A stretch of DNA of 64,000 nt, from NCBI GenBank assembly GCA_021776115.1, contig JAJFGN010000085.1, forward strand, positions 17,890-81,889, read 5' to 3'. Source of the DNA: Kiloniellaceae bacterium (lineage in GTDB: Bacteria > Pseudomonadota > Alphaproteobacteria > Kiloniellales > J153). Under the pieces are notes generated by a model that made no database searches, was not told the origin of the DNA, and was given only the letters and a program-made list of their open reading frames with translations. Below are positions 1 through 9,565 of the stretch, in pieces. How positions within the stretch are numbered: the stretch's first letter is position 1; each line of letters starts with the position of its first letter. The position numbers were made by a program, and so were the translations under genes.

Positions 1-361
1 TGAAAGACAGCCGCAGCAGGCCGATCCCGCCACCGCCCTGCACCCGCGCGGTGTAAGCCGCGCCGCCGCCGCCCGCCAGGATCTCGTAAACCCGGACCTG
101 GCGATCGTACTCGCCATTGTAAATCAGGCGGTACTGGCTTGAGGCGCCGGGCACGCAGGCCGCGCGTATGTCGTCGCCGTTAATATAGCTAAACCAAGCG
201 ACCTTTTGGGTCAGGGGCTGCGCGATTCCACCCCGATAGGCGCAGGCAGAAAGGAGGCCAAGTCCAATCAGGCACACGGCGCCTAAGAGAGGGCGCAGTT
301 TCAATCTTTGCTTAACGCGGTTAGCGCTGCCAAAGCGAAACTTAGGAAAAACACGCATCAT
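1..361 (-). CDS. Hypothetical lipoprotein, 3' end outside window
   Basis: The reverse strand from the tandem ATG codons at 361 and 358 is open to the window edge (about 120 codons). The N-terminus is basic, then hydrophobic, then has a lipobox ending LLSAC near residue 40, so the product is probably an outer-membrane or periplasmic lipoprotein. The mature part (IRAACVPGASSQYRLIYNGE, then a Gly/Ala-rich stretch) is not a family I can name. It is divergent from the carboxypeptidase gene at 442, and the roughly 80-base gap must hold both promoters. The protein is cut by the window start, so length and function stay unknown. Confidence 0.6.
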   Translation of the reverse strand, partial: MMRVFPKFRFGSANRVKQRLKLRPLLGAVCLIGLGLLSACAYRGGIAQPLTQKVAWFSYINGDDIRAACVPGASSQYRLIYNGEYDRQVRVYEILAGGGGAAYTARVQGGGGIGLLRLSF

Positions 362-441
362 TTTTTAACCAAATTGCAAGGGCACAGCCATTACGCTGGA
401 CATATCTCGATCAAATACCTAGAGTCTTTGCTCAAATCATA

Positions 442-1788
442 ATGAGATGGGCTTTTTACTGGGGGCTCCGTTTGTTTCACACTAAAGACTATCGGTTCGG
501 GCAGGTATTTCGGGGTTTTCGGCTGCGCGCCTGCGCAACCGTACTGGCCACTGCCTTTACGATGCTATTTGCGGCGTCCAATGTCCAGGCGCGTTACGCC
601 TCGGTCGTGGTGGATTTCGAAACCGGCAAGGTGATCAAAGAGGTCAACGCGGACACGCGCAACTACCCGGCGTCACTGGTCAAGATGATGACCCTGTACA
701 TGGCGTTCGAGGCATTGCAGCTAGGCAACCTCACGCTGGATCAAGAGCTTCCGGTTTCGCGCCGGGCGACCGGCATGCCGCCCTCCAAATTGGGCCTCAA
801 GAAGGGCGACACGATCAAGGTCCACGACGTCATCCTGTCCCTGGTGACGAAATCGGCCAACGACGCCGCGGTTGTCATGGCGGAAGCCCTGGGCACAAAG
901 GAAAGCCGCTTTGCCCAGATGATGACCAAGAAGGCGCGCAAGCTAGGTATGAAGCGAACCAGCTTTCGCAATGCTTCCGGCCTGCCAAACCGGCGCCAAC
1001 TCAGCACGGCGCGCGACATGGCCCTCCTGGCGCGCGCGCTGATCCGCGATTTTCCGCAGTACTACGAGTATTTCTCGACCACGGATTTCACCTACAACGA
1101 CCGCAAGTACCGCAATCACAATGGATTGTTACGCAACTACGATGGCGCGGATGGCTTGAAGACCGGCTATACCCGGGCGTCCGGGTTCAATTTGGCTGCC
1201 TCCGCCGTACGCAACGGACGGCGCCTGATCGCGGTGGTGTTCGGCGGCCGCTCGACGGCTTCGCGCGACCGGCAGGTTGCCAAGCTGCTCGATCAGGGCT
1301 TCGCGGCCGCGGCGGATCTGCCCCTCATCGCCAGCGCCGGCCCAATAAAGGCGCAAGCGGCGCAGAAAAGAATAGCCAAAGCCAGGATCGCATCGAAGAC
1401 CTCGTCATCGGCGCCGACCGACGCCGCACAGCCCGCGCCGGGCCAAGCCGGTGCTGCTCCCAAGGACGAAGCGTCCCCTCAAGCAGGCGGGCGTGAGCTA
1501 TCCTGGGGGGTTCAGGTCGGCGCTTACTACCGCTATCGCCTGGCGGAAGACGCGGCGATCAAAGCAGCTGCCAGCATTCCCAAGTTGCTGGCCGATACCC
1601 GGGTTCATGTGCCGTCCATTCGCGGCCAGCGCGGCCGTATCTATAGAGCCCGTCTTCTCGGGCTGAGCCAAGCGGACGCGCGCGGCGCCTGCCGCCAACT
1701 CGAGGTCCAGAAAACCGATTGCCTGGTTGTGAAAAGCAACGCGAGCGTGGCGCTCCAGAAACAAGTCGACGCAATCGCCACCAATTAG
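442..1788 (+). CDS. D-alanyl-D-alanine carboxypeptidase (S11/DacA family) with C-terminal SPOR domain
   Basis: A penicillin-binding protein that trims the terminal D-Ala from peptidoglycan stem peptides in the periplasm. All three S11 motifs are visible: SxxK as SLVK (Ser78, Lys81), SxN as SAN (138-140) and KTG (240-242) in DGLKTGYT. Residues 1-50 form a long signal peptide ending near NVQA. An Ala/Pro-rich linker (about 300-350) leads to a SPOR-like domain (about 354-448, starting WGVQVGAYY) expected to bind denuded glycan at the septum. The S11 plus SPOR arrangement is common in alphaproteobacteria. No good ribosome binding site precedes the ATG, so a start a few codons downstream is possible. 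It stands alone, divergent from the lipoprotein gene. Confidence 0.9.
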   Translation: MRWAFYWGLRLFHTKDYRFGQVFRGFRLRACATVLATAFTMLFAASNVQARYASVVVDFETGKVIKEVNADTRNYPASLVKMMTLYMAFEALQLGNLTLDQELPVSRRATGMPPSKLGLKKGDTIKVHDVILSLVTKSANDAAVVMAEALGTKESRFAQMMTKKARKLGMKRTSFRNASGLPNRRQLSTARDMALLARALIRDFPQYYEYFSTTDFTYNDRKYRNHNGLLRNYDGADGLKTGYTRASGFNLAASAVRNGRRLIAVVFGGRSTASRDRQVAKLLDQGFAAAADLPLIASAGPIKAQAAQKRIAKARIASKTSSSAPTDAAQPAPGQAGAAPKDEASPQAGGRELSWGVQVGAYYRYRLAEDAAIKAAASIPKLLADTRVHVPSIRGQRGRIYRARLLGLSQADARGACRQLEVQKTDCLVVKSNASVALQKQVDAIATN

Positions 1789-1850
1789 ATTGTTCAGAAG
1801 ATAGCTGGGCCGGACCTATTTAGCTTGGCCGCCTGTACTCGGCTGCGTGG

Positions 1851-2462
1851 CTAGATACACGTCGGCGCTCCGGCCGGGACCGTACCAGGCGCCAAGGAGC
1901 TAAGCGCTCCGAAACGCGGGCGGAAAATCGCTTGGTGACGAAGCGTAATAGTCCCAATCAGGTCTGGCGCCACGAAAGGCACGTAGTCGTACACCACCTC
2001 GGCGAAGATCGCAGATTCACCATCCTGCATTGTGAAGCTTGCCGGTAAGGTGGCGGTTCCGCCCGACGTACCAATATCGCTAGTTGCAGTGATGCCGCCG
2101 GTGCCCACGCACTGCCAACTCACGGATGGGTTGCCACCGGCCTGCGCCACGGAAGAAATGATCACCACACCGGTGCCGGCCATCTCGAACGGCTGCATAA
2201 CGAAGTCTGCGGCCTGATAAAGGTTCGCGACCTGCGTCAAACTGATCGTCGAATCTGTCTGCGCAATCAAATCGGACATTGAAACAGCGGTCCGGTTCAA
2301 TTTTTGCTGCAGCAAGGTATAGCGCCCGACCTCAACGCCGCTCAAGATGATCCCAGTGAGAACCGGTAAGAGAACGGCCATCTCCGCCAGGACGCTACCG
2401 CTGCGCTCAGCAGCGAAACGGCGCCAGTGGCGGCGAGCGAAATCGTGGACTTTGCTTAACAT
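1851..2462 (-). CDS. TadE/TadG-type minor pilin-like protein
   Basis: A 203-residue protein with the TadE-like layout: a short basic cytoplasmic N-terminus, a glycine-serine step (ERSGSVLAEMAVLLPVL, about residues 18-34), one hydrophobic helix and an extracytoplasmic beta-rich remainder. The Glu in the hydrophobic segment matches the conserved Glu of TadE-like pseudopilins. Such proteins are minor components of Tad (Flp) pili or related surface assemblies. It overlaps the upstream gene by 7 bases, so the two are translationally coupled. No secretin, ATPase or prepilin peptidase gene is nearby, so the rest of the machine must lie elsewhere. Confidence 0.75.
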   Translation of the reverse strand: MLSKVHDFARRHWRRFAAERSGSVLAEMAVLLPVLTGIILSGVEVGRYTLLQQKLNRTAVSMSDLIAQTDSTISLTQVANLYQAADFVMQPFEMAGTGVVIISSVAQAGGNPSVSWQCVGTGGITATSDIGTSGGTATLPASFTMQDGESAIFAEVVYDYVPFVAPDLIGTITLRHQAIFRPRFGALSSLAPGTVPAGAPTCI

Positions 2463-3079
2463 CCGGTTGTCCCCGCGCCTGCCGGACCCGACAACACAGC
2501 GGCCGGCGTACCAAACGGCTCGTTACGCACCGCGACGCTCACCGACAAAGGAATCGTACCGTCCGGCCCGAAGATACGTCCCACCATAGGCGTGAGCCCC
2601 GCCCAATTGTAAAACACTTGATAGAGCACAATGGAGCCCGGCCCGCCTAAACCGGACGCGGCCATGTCCGGATCCCAGGAAAGGTTGCCATTAACGTCGG
2701 TATAGGGCTCGCCCGGGTCATATGAACCGTTGTCGTTGTCGTCCACGTACGGCTCTGGCTGGCCAATGGAATCGAAGCAAGGATAGACAGCGGTCGTGAT
2801 CGTGACGTTGTTTATATCAACCAGCCCGATCGTCGCGTCTTGGATCTCTTGCCGGATCGCGTCGGTCCGCGTAATCCCGGCGGGTTGAAATCCGGTTCGG
2901 CCAAGCCGCGAGGCGTTCTGCAGCCCCCCTTCCATCAAAGACGTGACGAAAAGTACCATCATAAGGTCGATGATGCCGGCGACTGCCAGAAAAACGATCG
3001 GGGCGGCAAAGGCGAATTCGGTCAGCGAGCTACCATTGTCGGACCGCAATAACCGCCGCCAAAAACAGCGAATATTCAT
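2456..3079 (-). CDS. TadE-like protein with an acidic repeat resembling a calcium-binding loop
   Basis: A 207-residue TadE-family protein. After a basic N-terminus comes NGSSLTEFAFAAPIVFLAVA (residues 15-34), the usual Glu-containing pseudopilin helix. Residues 111-137 hold two Asp/Asn/Gly-rich copies (YVDDNDNGSYDPGE and YTDVNGNLSWDP) resembling EF-hand-like or thrombospondin-type calcium loops. That function is inference; the acidic spacing is directly visible. It is the first gene of a two-gene reverse operon with the TadE-like gene that follows it, and diverges from the VWA-TadG gene across an AT-rich region. It probably acts as a minor pilin or surface factor anchored in the inner membrane. 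Confidence 0.75.
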   Translation of the reverse strand: MNIRCFWRRLLRSDNGSSLTEFAFAAPIVFLAVAGIIDLMMVLFVTSLMEGGLQNASRLGRTGFQPAGITRTDAIRQEIQDATIGLVDINNVTITTAVYPCFDSIGQPEPYVDDNDNGSYDPGEPYTDVNGNLSWDPDMAASGLGGPGSIVLYQVFYNWAGLTPMVGRIFGPDGTIPLSVSVAVRNEPFGTPAAVLSGPAGAGTTGC

Positions 3080-3377
3080 ATCCGCTCTCGTCCTTTAAAA
3101 TTCATCATCCGTAAAGCGCGCTTGAGCCCGGTTTCCCCGGGTACTTTGCAATCTCATGGGTACGATTGTGGCGGGTAGGAATTAACGAGTCGTTAAAGTG
3201 AAATATAAACAAAGGTAACAGCAAATAATACAAATCGAATATAATTAAAAGTATAATAATAGGAAAATTTATCACAATATATTATATACAATTGCTTTAT
3301 TTATTAATTTTCCATTTATATTTCTGCATCAAGATGACGCTGGGCGAAAAGAACCCAGTCATGGATGAGGTGCGAAC
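3080..3377. promoter_or_regulatory. Very AT-rich divergent promoter region between Tad genes
   Basis: This 298-base gap separates the reverse TadE pair from the forward TadG-like gene. About 3185-3325 is extremely rich in A and T, in sharp contrast to the GC-rich surroundings. It contains several -10-like hexamers, for example TATAAT at 3252-3257. It is probably a bidirectional promoter and a likely target for an AT-binding silencer; neither is proven by sequence alone. Confidence 0.45.
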
Positions 3378-4835
3378 GTGATCGCTTCAATTTTCAGGCG
3401 TTTCCGCCATGCCGGCCGAGACCTTCTCAAGGACGAAAAGGGCGGCCTTAGTATGTTCATGGCCGTCGGTGTTGTCGCATTCGTCGGCATCGCAGGTGTC
3501 AGCGTAGATGCCATGCGGGGCTACCTGGTGCAGTCTCGCTTGTCCAGCGCACTTGACGCGGCCGGCTTGGCCGGCGCGCGGGTTATGTATTCGCCGACGC
3601 GCGACGCCGATATTCAGATGTTTTTCGATTCGAACTTTCCGGCTGGCTACATGGGGGCGAACGTAACCGGACCGACCTTTAGCGTGGACGCCGCTAATGA
3701 GGTCCTGACGCTGACCGCGCAGGCCACGATTAACACGACACTGACACAGATCCTCGGTTACGACAGCTTCACAGTGGCCGCGACATCAGAGATCACGCGG
3801 GAAACGGAGATGCTGGATGTTGTTCTTGCGATCGATATGTCAGGTTCGATGGGCTTCTCGCTCGATGGCGGCACACGTATCGACGCAGCCCGCGACGCGG
3901 CGCTGGAACTAGTCAACATTCTATACGGCGAGGACGGACTGGCGCCGCTTCTAAATATCGGCCTGGTTCCCTGGAGCGGCAAGGTCAACGTCACCCGCAA
4001 TGGCATCCCCTTCGATCCGGGCGCGACCGTCACGGCCCCGGTGACGACTTTCACCCATCCGATCGCCGGCGGCAGCCAGAGCAACGTCTATCTCCCCAAC
4101 AATTCGCCGGTGCCTCTACTTGCTCCGCCACCGGCCGACTGGAAGGGCTGTGTTTACACCCGCTATCTGGAGGATGGCTTCACCAACGACGCGGACCTCG
4201 ACGTCGGGCCAGTGACAGCAGTCGGCGGCAAGGATTGGCCGGCCTGGGAATACATTGGCGCGGAGGGCGAACCGGTCCCAGGTAGCGCCGAATGCACCCG
4301 CTCGCCAAACTCTTTTCAGGACTGCACCTCCTGCCTGACGCATGGCATCACGCCCTTGCAGAGCACGAAGGCCGGTATCGACGCCGCGATCAATGAGCTG
4401 GTCGCGCCGACCGGCTCCACCGAAATCTTAGGTGGGCTCGCTTGGGCATGGCGGGTGCTTGTCCCCGAGGCCCCCTTCACGGAGGCCGAGATCAACCCAG
4501 CCGGGCAGCGAACACAGGCAATTATCCTGCTGACCGACGGCCAGTACACGAGCTGGTGGGGCGATGCTTACAAAACCCAGTTCGGATTCAACACCGCCGC
4601 GCAAGGGCAAGCCGAACCGCGCTTGCGCAGCCTGGCGACGAAGATCAAAGACTCCGGCGTGGTGATCTACACGATCCAGTTCGCCAACACCGACGGCGAT
4701 CTAGCGGACCTGATGAAGGACGTTGCCTCCGGCCCCGACGCGCCGTTCTACAACCCGGCCCCAACCGCGGCGGAGCTTCAAGATGTGTTCCGCGAAGTCG
4801 CGAACGACCTGTCGCAGCTCAGGCTCTCCATGTAG
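3378..4835 (+). CDS. TadG-like pilus assembly protein with von Willebrand A domain
   Basis: A 485-residue protein with a TadE/TadG-type N-terminus (basic, then GGLSMFMAVGVVAFVGIAG at about 22-40 as a membrane helix) and a large extracytoplasmic VWA domain starting near residue 147. The metal-site motif DMSGS (153-157) is intact. Cysteine-containing inserts lie between about 240 and 330. Alphaproteobacterial TadG proteins of this kind are thought to sit in the envelope and support Tad pilus function or surface adhesion. The start is GTG, 7 bases after a GAGGTG ribosome binding site; nearby ATG codons are out of frame. A strong terminator follows at 4881. Confidence 0.82.
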   Translation: MIASIFRRFRHAGRDLLKDEKGGLSMFMAVGVVAFVGIAGVSVDAMRGYLVQSRLSSALDAAGLAGARVMYSPTRDADIQMFFDSNFPAGYMGANVTGPTFSVDAANEVLTLTAQATINTTLTQILGYDSFTVAATSEITRETEMLDVVLAIDMSGSMGFSLDGGTRIDAARDAALELVNILYGEDGLAPLLNIGLVPWSGKVNVTRNGIPFDPGATVTAPVTTFTHPIAGGSQSNVYLPNNSPVPLLAPPPADWKGCVYTRYLEDGFTNDADLDVGPVTAVGGKDWPAWEYIGAEGEPVPGSAECTRSPNSFQDCTSCLTHGITPLQSTKAGIDAAINELVAPTGSTEILGGLAWAWRVLVPEAPFTEAEINPAGQRTQAIILLTDGQYTSWWGDAYKTQFGFNTAAQGQAEPRLRSLATKIKDSGVVIYTIQFANTDGDLADLMKDVASGPDAPFYNPAPTAAELQDVFREVANDLSQLRLSM

Positions 4836-4880
4836 GTGTTTCAAGCTTTGGCGGCGTAAGAATTTTCGCTAGGTTGCCGA

Positions 4881-4930
4881 CCCGGTACCGAATTCCTCTG
4901 GAAAATCGGTACCGGGCCGTTTCTTTTTTT
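4881..4930 (+). terminator. Rho-independent terminator of the TadG-like gene
   Basis: A perfect 11-base inverted repeat, CCCGGTACCGA (4881-4891) and TCGGTACCGGG (4906-4916), is followed by CCGTTTCTTTTTTT. The T-tract orientation fits transcription from the TadG-like gene. The stem may also stop the convergent phosphomannomutase operon. Confidence 0.85.
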
Positions 4931-6365
4931 AAGAAGCCGTCATCGATTCCAGATCGTCGGGAACCGGCAGACCGCTTGCGAGTATCTGCTCCGTGAGCGC
5001 CGCGATCAGGCGCTTTAGACCTTCGGCATCGGAAGACTCGCAGCGGGCGACCAGAACATCCTGCGTGTTGGACGCGCGAAGCAGCCACCACCCGTCTTGC
5101 GTGCGCACCCGCACCCCGTCGATCCCATTTACGTCCGCCTGTTTGGCCTCGAGACGGGCTCGCACCTCTTCGATCGCCGGGCGCTTGCGCGCCTCGGGGC
5201 AAGGAAAGCGGATCTCCGGCGTATTGATGACCTGCGGCAGGGAATCACGAAACGCCGCCAAGCTTTCGGTCGAACGGCTCAACAGCTCGATCAAGCGAAT
5301 GGCGGCGTAGGGCGCATCGTCGAAACCGAAGTAACGGTCCGCGAAAAAGATATGTCCCGATACCTCGCCGGCCAGAATTGCACCGGTTTCAGCCATCTTC
5401 GCTTTGATTAAGGAATGCCCGGTCTTCCACATGATCGGTGTGCCGCCGGCGCGCGCCAGATCGTCGAAGAGGATCTGGCTGGACTTGACGTCCGCGATGA
5501 TCGTGGCGCCGGGCCGCCGCGACAGGACATCGCGGCCATACAGTATCATGAGCTGATCGCCCCACAGGATCCGGCCCTTTTCGTCAATCACGCCGATGCG
5601 GTCGCCGTCGCCATCGAAGGCGATGCCAAAATCGCAGGCATTGTCCAGGACGCAAGCCTTCAACTGCTCCAGATTCTTGGGCACGGTCGGGTCCGGGTGG
5701 TGAGCCGGAAAGGTGCCATCGATCGTCTCGTTGAGCAGAATGTGCTCGCCCGGCAGACGCGCGGCCGCGGCGGCCATGACCGCGCCCGCGGCGCCGTTAC
5801 CGGCATCCCAGGCTACCTTTAGACCCTTGGCCCCTCCCTCGAAGCCCTGAACGAGGCGCGCCACATAATCGTCGAAGACGCTTTGCTCGCGCGACCGGCC
5901 GGCGCCGGTCTCGAAGTCGCCCACGGCCGCGATCCGGCCCAGATCTTGAATGTCCTCACCGAAGAACGACGCCTTGCCGAGCATCATCTTGAAGCCGTTA
6001 TAGTCCGGCGGATTGTGCGACCCGGTGATCATGATGCCGGCATCCGCCTCCAGGTTATAGACGGCGAAATACAGCATCGGAGTCGGGCCGAGGCCGATTC
6101 TCATGACCTCCAATCCACAGGCGGTGAGGCCTTGCACCACCGCCGCTTCGATCTCGGGCGAAGAAAGCCGGCCATCATACCCGATGCATACCGTCGAGCC
6201 GCCGGCGCGGCGGACCCGGGTTCCGAAGGCACGTCCTAGGGATTGTGCGTCGGCTATGGAAAGCGTCTGTCCGACGATACCGCGCACATCGTATTCGCGC
6301 AGGATGGTCGGATCGAAGCGGTGCGTTTCCGGCAAGGCCCCCGGCGCCGCCTCGTTAACTGGCAA
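4929..6365 (-). CDS. manB: Phosphomannomutase/phosphoglucomutase
   Basis: An alpha-D-phosphohexomutase that interconverts 6-phospho and 1-phospho forms of mannose or glucose in the cytoplasm, supplying GDP-mannose or UDP-glucose for polysaccharides. Visible signatures are the phosphoserine loop TGSHNP (Ser about 116), the metal loop DGDGDR, the sugar-specificity loop GEVSGH and the phosphate-binding RASNT near the C-terminus. The only in-frame ATG (6459-6461) lies 107 bases inside the UDP-glucose dehydrogenase gene. I prefer the TTG at 6363-6365, preceded by GGGAG at good spacing, which gives 478 residues, a normal family length. It is the third gene of a reverse operon with UDP-glucose dehydrogenase and GalU. 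ManB versus AlgC-type bifunctionality cannot be decided here. Confidence 0.87.
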   Translation of the reverse strand: MPVNEAAPGALPETHRFDPTILREYDVRGIVGQTLSIADAQSLGRAFGTRVRRAGGSTVCIGYDGRLSSPEIEAAVVQGLTACGLEVMRIGLGPTPMLYFAVYNLEADAGIMITGSHNPPDYNGFKMMLGKASFFGEDIQDLGRIAAVGDFETGAGRSREQSVFDDYVARLVQGFEGGAKGLKVAWDAGNGAAGAVMAAAAARLPGEHILLNETIDGTFPAHHPDPTVPKNLEQLKACVLDNACDFGIAFDGDGDRIGVIDEKGRILWGDQLMILYGRDVLSRRPGATIIADVKSSQILFDDLARAGGTPIMWKTGHSLIKAKMAETGAILAGEVSGHIFFADRYFGFDDAPYAAIRLIELLSRSTESLAAFRDSLPQVINTPEIRFPCPEARKRPAIEEVRARLEAKQADVNGIDGVRVRTQDGWWLLRASNTQDVLVARCESSDAEGLKRLIAALTEQILASGLPVPDDLESMTAS

Positions 6366-7689
6366 GGTGGGTCTCCCGCTCGCGGTAAGGCCGGCCGATG
6401 CAGGAATAATCGAAACCGGCGGCGGCCATTTCCGCCGGGTCGTAGATGTTCCTAAGGTCAATCATGATCGGCGTCTTCATTGCCTCCTTGACGCGCGCAA
6501 AGTCCAGGGCACGGAAGGCGTTCCATTCCGTCACGATCACCAAGGCGTCGGCCTCGGTCATCGCCTCGTAGGCGCCCTCGCAATACTCGACGCCGTTCAT
6601 CAACGTCTTTGCTTCTTCGATGCCTTGTGGATCGTAGGCTCGAACCGATGCGCCCGCGGCCTGAAGCGCCGGAATGATGTCCAGGCTGGGCGCGTCCCGC
6701 ATGTCGTCGGTGTTCGGCTTGAAGGTTAAGCCCAGGACCGCGATGGTCTTGCCCTTAACCGAGCCGCCGCATTGCGCGATCACCCTCTGCGCCATGTTCT
6801 TTTTGCGTTCGGCGTTGATCTCGACTACGGACTCGACGATCCGCAGGGGCGCGCCCGCTTGTTGTGCGGTTCGCGCCAGCGCGATGGTGTCCTTGGGAAA
6901 ACACGAGCCGCCGTACCCCGGACCGGCATGCAGGAACTTCCGGCCGATGCGTCCGTCCAGGCCAATGCCGCGGGCCACGTCGTGCACATCGCCGCCGACC
7001 TTTTCGCACAAGTCGGCAATCTCATTAATGAAGGTGATCTTGGCGGCCAGGAATGCGTTGGCCGCGTACTTAGTCAGCTCAGCCGATGCGACCGAGGTAT
7101 GAACAATAGGGGTTTCAATAAGATATAGCGGCCGATAAATGCGTTGCATCATTTCCCGGGCGCGCTCGGATTCGGTCCCGATGATCACCCGATCCGGGCG
7201 CATGAAATCGCCAATCGCCGCCCCTTCGCGTAGAAACTCGGGATTGGAAACGACGTCGAAATCGGCGTCCGGCCGGGTTTCGCGAATTATCCGCGCGATC
7301 TCGGCCCCGGTGCCGACCGGCACGGTCGATTTCGTTACGACCACGAGGTAGCCGGTCATCGCCTCCGCGATGTCGCGCGCGGCGGCATGGACATAGCTCA
7401 GATCGGCGAAACCGTCGCCGCGGCGGCTAGGCGTCCCAACCGCGATGAAAACAGCGTCGGCCGCGCCGACCGCTTCTTTCAGATCGGTAGAAAACGTCAA
7501 GCGGCCCCCGGCCACGTTGCGTTCTATCAGTTCGTCCAGCCCTGGCTCGTAAATCGGGACCTCGCCCCTGCGCAGACGCTCGATTTTGCCCGCGTCCAAA
7601 TCGATGCAAGCCACCTCGATCCCGAACTCGGAAAAACAGGCGCCGGAAACCAGGCCGACATAACCGGCGCCGATCATCGCGATTCGCAT
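6355..7689 (-). CDS. ugd: UDP-glucose 6-dehydrogenase
   Basis: Oxidises UDP-glucose twice with NAD+ to UDP-glucuronate, a precursor of capsule, exopolysaccharide or lipid A sugars. The 444-residue protein starts with the Rossmann motif [17 protein letters not shown] and carries the catalytic cysteine (Cys263) in [12 protein letters not shown]. The C-terminal UDP-binding domain is complete, and the length is typical of bacterial Ugd. It lies 26 bases downstream of galU, which makes its UDP-glucose substrate, and its 3' end overlaps the start of the phosphohexomutase gene. All three genes appear co-transcribed from upstream of galU. Confidence 0.95.
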   Translation of the reverse strand: MRIAMIGAGYVGLVSGACFSEFGIEVACIDLDAGKIERLRRGEVPIYEPGLDELIERNVAGGRLTFSTDLKEAVGAADAVFIAVGTPSRRGDGFADLSYVHAAARDIAEAMTGYLVVVTKSTVPVGTGAEIARIIRETRPDADFDVVSNPEFLREGAAIGDFMRPDRVIIGTESERAREMMQRIYRPLYLIETPIVHTSVASAELTKYAANAFLAAKITFINEIADLCEKVGGDVHDVARGIGLDGRIGRKFLHAGPGYGGSCFPKDTIALARTAQQAGAPLRIVESVVEINAERKKNMAQRVIAQCGGSVKGKTIAVLGLTFKPNTDDMRDAPSLDIIPALQAAGASVRAYDPQGIEEAKTLMNGVEYCEGAYEAMTEADALVIVTEWNAFRALDFARVKEAMKTPIMIDLRNIYDPAEMAAAGFDYSCIGRPYRERETHLAS

Positions 7690-7715
7690 TCAGCAAACTC
7701 CGTTGAAGGTTTCGT

Positions 7716-8633
7716 TCACTTGGCCAAAGCATCCTCGCCAGACTGGCAAGCCTTGGCATAACGCCCCAAGATGGCCGTCATGTCTTCGCGTAAATCGTCG
7801 CGCGCCAAGGCAAAAGCTATGTTCGCCTCAAGAAAGCCGGCCTTGTTTCCGCAATCGAAACGCCGGCCATCGAAGCGCAGGCCATGGAAGGGCTCCCGCC
7901 CGATGGTACGCGCAATGGCATCGGTCAACTGAATCTCGCCACCGGCCCCGGCCTCCTGCCGGTCCAGTTCAACAAACACCGATGGATCCAAGATATAGCG
8001 GCCGATAATAGAGAGGGTCGAGGGCGCGGCTTCGGGCGCCGGTTTTTCGACCAAACCCTTGGCGGCGGTGAGTTTACCCTCCTCGCCGACGACGTCGAGG
8101 ATGCCGTATCGGTTGGTCTCCTCCCGCGGCACATCCATGACCGCCGCCATGTTGCCGCCAACCGTTACATAGGCGTCGATCATCTGTTTTAAGCACGGTT
8201 CCTTGGCCATAACCAAGTCATCGGCCAGCAAGACCGCGACCGCTTCATCGCCGCGGATCAAACGTCGCGCGCACCAAACGGCATGGCCCAAGCCGAGGGG
8301 CTCTTGCTGGCGAATGTAAGCCACTTGCCCGGGCTCGAGCATCATGTCCTGAACGGCGCGCAGCTCCGCCTCCTTGCCGCGCGCGCTCAACGCATTGGAC
8401 AGCTCGGCACCATGATCGAAATGATCCTCGATCGCCGTCTTACCGCGACCGGTCACGAAAATGAATTCTTCGATCCCGGAGGCCCGGGCCTCCTCGACCG
8501 CATACTGAATCAAAGGCTTATCGACGACAGGAAGCATTTCCTTGGGCATCGCCTTGGTCGCCGGCAAAAACCGGGTCCCAAGGCCGCCGACGGGGAATAT
8601 CGCGGTACGTGGTGGGCGTCGCATGCTGCTCAT
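7716..8633 (-). CDS. galU: UTP--glucose-1-phosphate uridylyltransferase
   Basis: Makes UDP-glucose from glucose-1-phosphate and UTP in the cytoplasm. The nucleotidyltransferase signature GGLGTRFLPATKAMPKEMLP lies at the N-terminus, followed by VDKPLIQYAVEEA and the substrate-binding region VEKPAPEAAPS. The preferred start is the ATG at 8633 or the one at 8624; an earlier in-frame start at 8681 adds 16 residues absent from the family. Length from 8633 is 305 residues, normal for GalU. It heads the reverse operon galU-ugd-phosphohexomutase, so the operon converts hexose phosphates into UDP-glucose and UDP-glucuronate. The AT-rich stretch at 8763-8810 upstream probably holds its promoter. Confidence 0.93.
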   Translation of the reverse strand: MSSMRRPPRTAIFPVGGLGTRFLPATKAMPKEMLPVVDKPLIQYAVEEARASGIEEFIFVTGRGKTAIEDHFDHGAELSNALSARGKEAELRAVQDMMLEPGQVAYIRQQEPLGLGHAVWCARRLIRGDEAVAVLLADDLVMAKEPCLKQMIDAYVTVGGNMAAVMDVPREETNRYGILDVVGEEGKLTAAKGLVEKPAPEAAPSTLSIIGRYILDPSVFVELDRQEAGAGGEIQLTDAIARTIGREPFHGLRFDGRRFDCGNKAGFLEANIAFALARDDLREDMTAILGRYAKACQSGEDALAK

Positions 8634-8820
8634 GTACGGTTTGGGTGATTTGCGCTGGCTAGGCTCACGGCCCGCCTCCAAGCGAGGCCAGGCGAATTAG
8701 CCATGTCTGCACTCGAATATCAAGCAAACGTAAATTTACCATAAGCGCGATGGGCTCGACAGGGAGCTTTATGCAAATATCTGATTTATCTAATTTATTT
8801 CTCGCCGCGCGGGCACGCGC

Positions 8821-9543
8821 TCAGGCGCCGAGCAAAAGATCCTTGGCCTGATTAATCTTGGCGGCCAGGTAATTGGATCCGCCGTGATCGGGATGCAGCT
8901 TTTGCATCAAGCGGCGGTGGGATTGGCGGATTTCCGCGGGCGTCGCGCCGGACTTGAGACCGAGGATGTCATACGCCTCTTCCCGGGTCATTTGGCCATT
9001 GGACGCCGAGCCCTGCTCCTGGCCCTCCTCTCCGGGCGAACCAGCCCCGGCCGCTTCGCGCCACTGGGCACCCTGGCGCCGGTCTAAATACGCCTCCAAA
9101 ACGGCGGTCGATTGCGGGTCGCTGGCGCGGCACTCGCGCCATAGGGCCAGAAGGTCCTCCATCGTCAGGTCGCCCAGGCGCCGCCCAAGAAATTGGCCTT
9201 CGGCCACCACCCCGTCCATTTCGCCGGTATCGTGATCCAGGGTCATGTGCAGCATTCGGGTCCGGATTGACGAGCTCTGTCCGGGGCTCGGTCCCCGCGC
9301 CGCCTTGATCTGGTGCCAGATCGCGCGCCAGCGCAGCAAGAGAGGGATCATCATCGGCGCGGCGACGGCGGCCAGGGCCTGGCGCCCACCCCATAACAAG
9401 TAGCCGCCCAGCACCAAACCTGCGCCGGCCGCGGCCCAGCGCAAGACACCGATCACCTTGCGCGGCTCAGCCGCGATGAACCAGCGCGCGAGCAGCAAAA
9501 AGCCGACCAAGAGGCTCAAGCCCAAGATGAAATAGGCAATCAA
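8821..9543 (-). CDS. Membrane-anchored J-domain (DnaJ-like) protein
   Basis: A 240-residue protein with two N-terminal membrane helices (about 1-20 and 35-65) and a J domain at the extreme C-terminus (about 190-240). The HPD motif is present in KLHPDHGGSNYLAAKINQAK, so it should stimulate an Hsp70 ATPase at the inner membrane. The layout resembles Tim14/DjlA-like co-chaperones common in alphaproteobacteria. The start is TTG at 9543 with AGAGG upstream; no ATG gives the same N-terminal helix. It lies 22 bases after the VWA gene and ends the reverse run that includes mipZ. What it helps fold or assemble is unknown. Confidence 0.8.
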   Translation of the reverse strand: MIAYFILGLSLLVGFLLLARWFIAAEPRKVIGVLRWAAAGAGLVLGGYLLWGGRQALAAVAAPMMIPLLLRWRAIWHQIKAARGPSPGQSSSIRTRMLHMTLDHDTGEMDGVVAEGQFLGRRLGDLTMEDLLALWRECRASDPQSTAVLEAYLDRRQGAQWREAAGAGSPGEEGQEQGSASNGQMTREEAYDILGLKSGATPAEIRQSHRRLMQKLHPDHGGSNYLAAKINQAKDLLLGA

Positions 9544-9565
9544 GATAATCTACCTCTTGCCCGGC

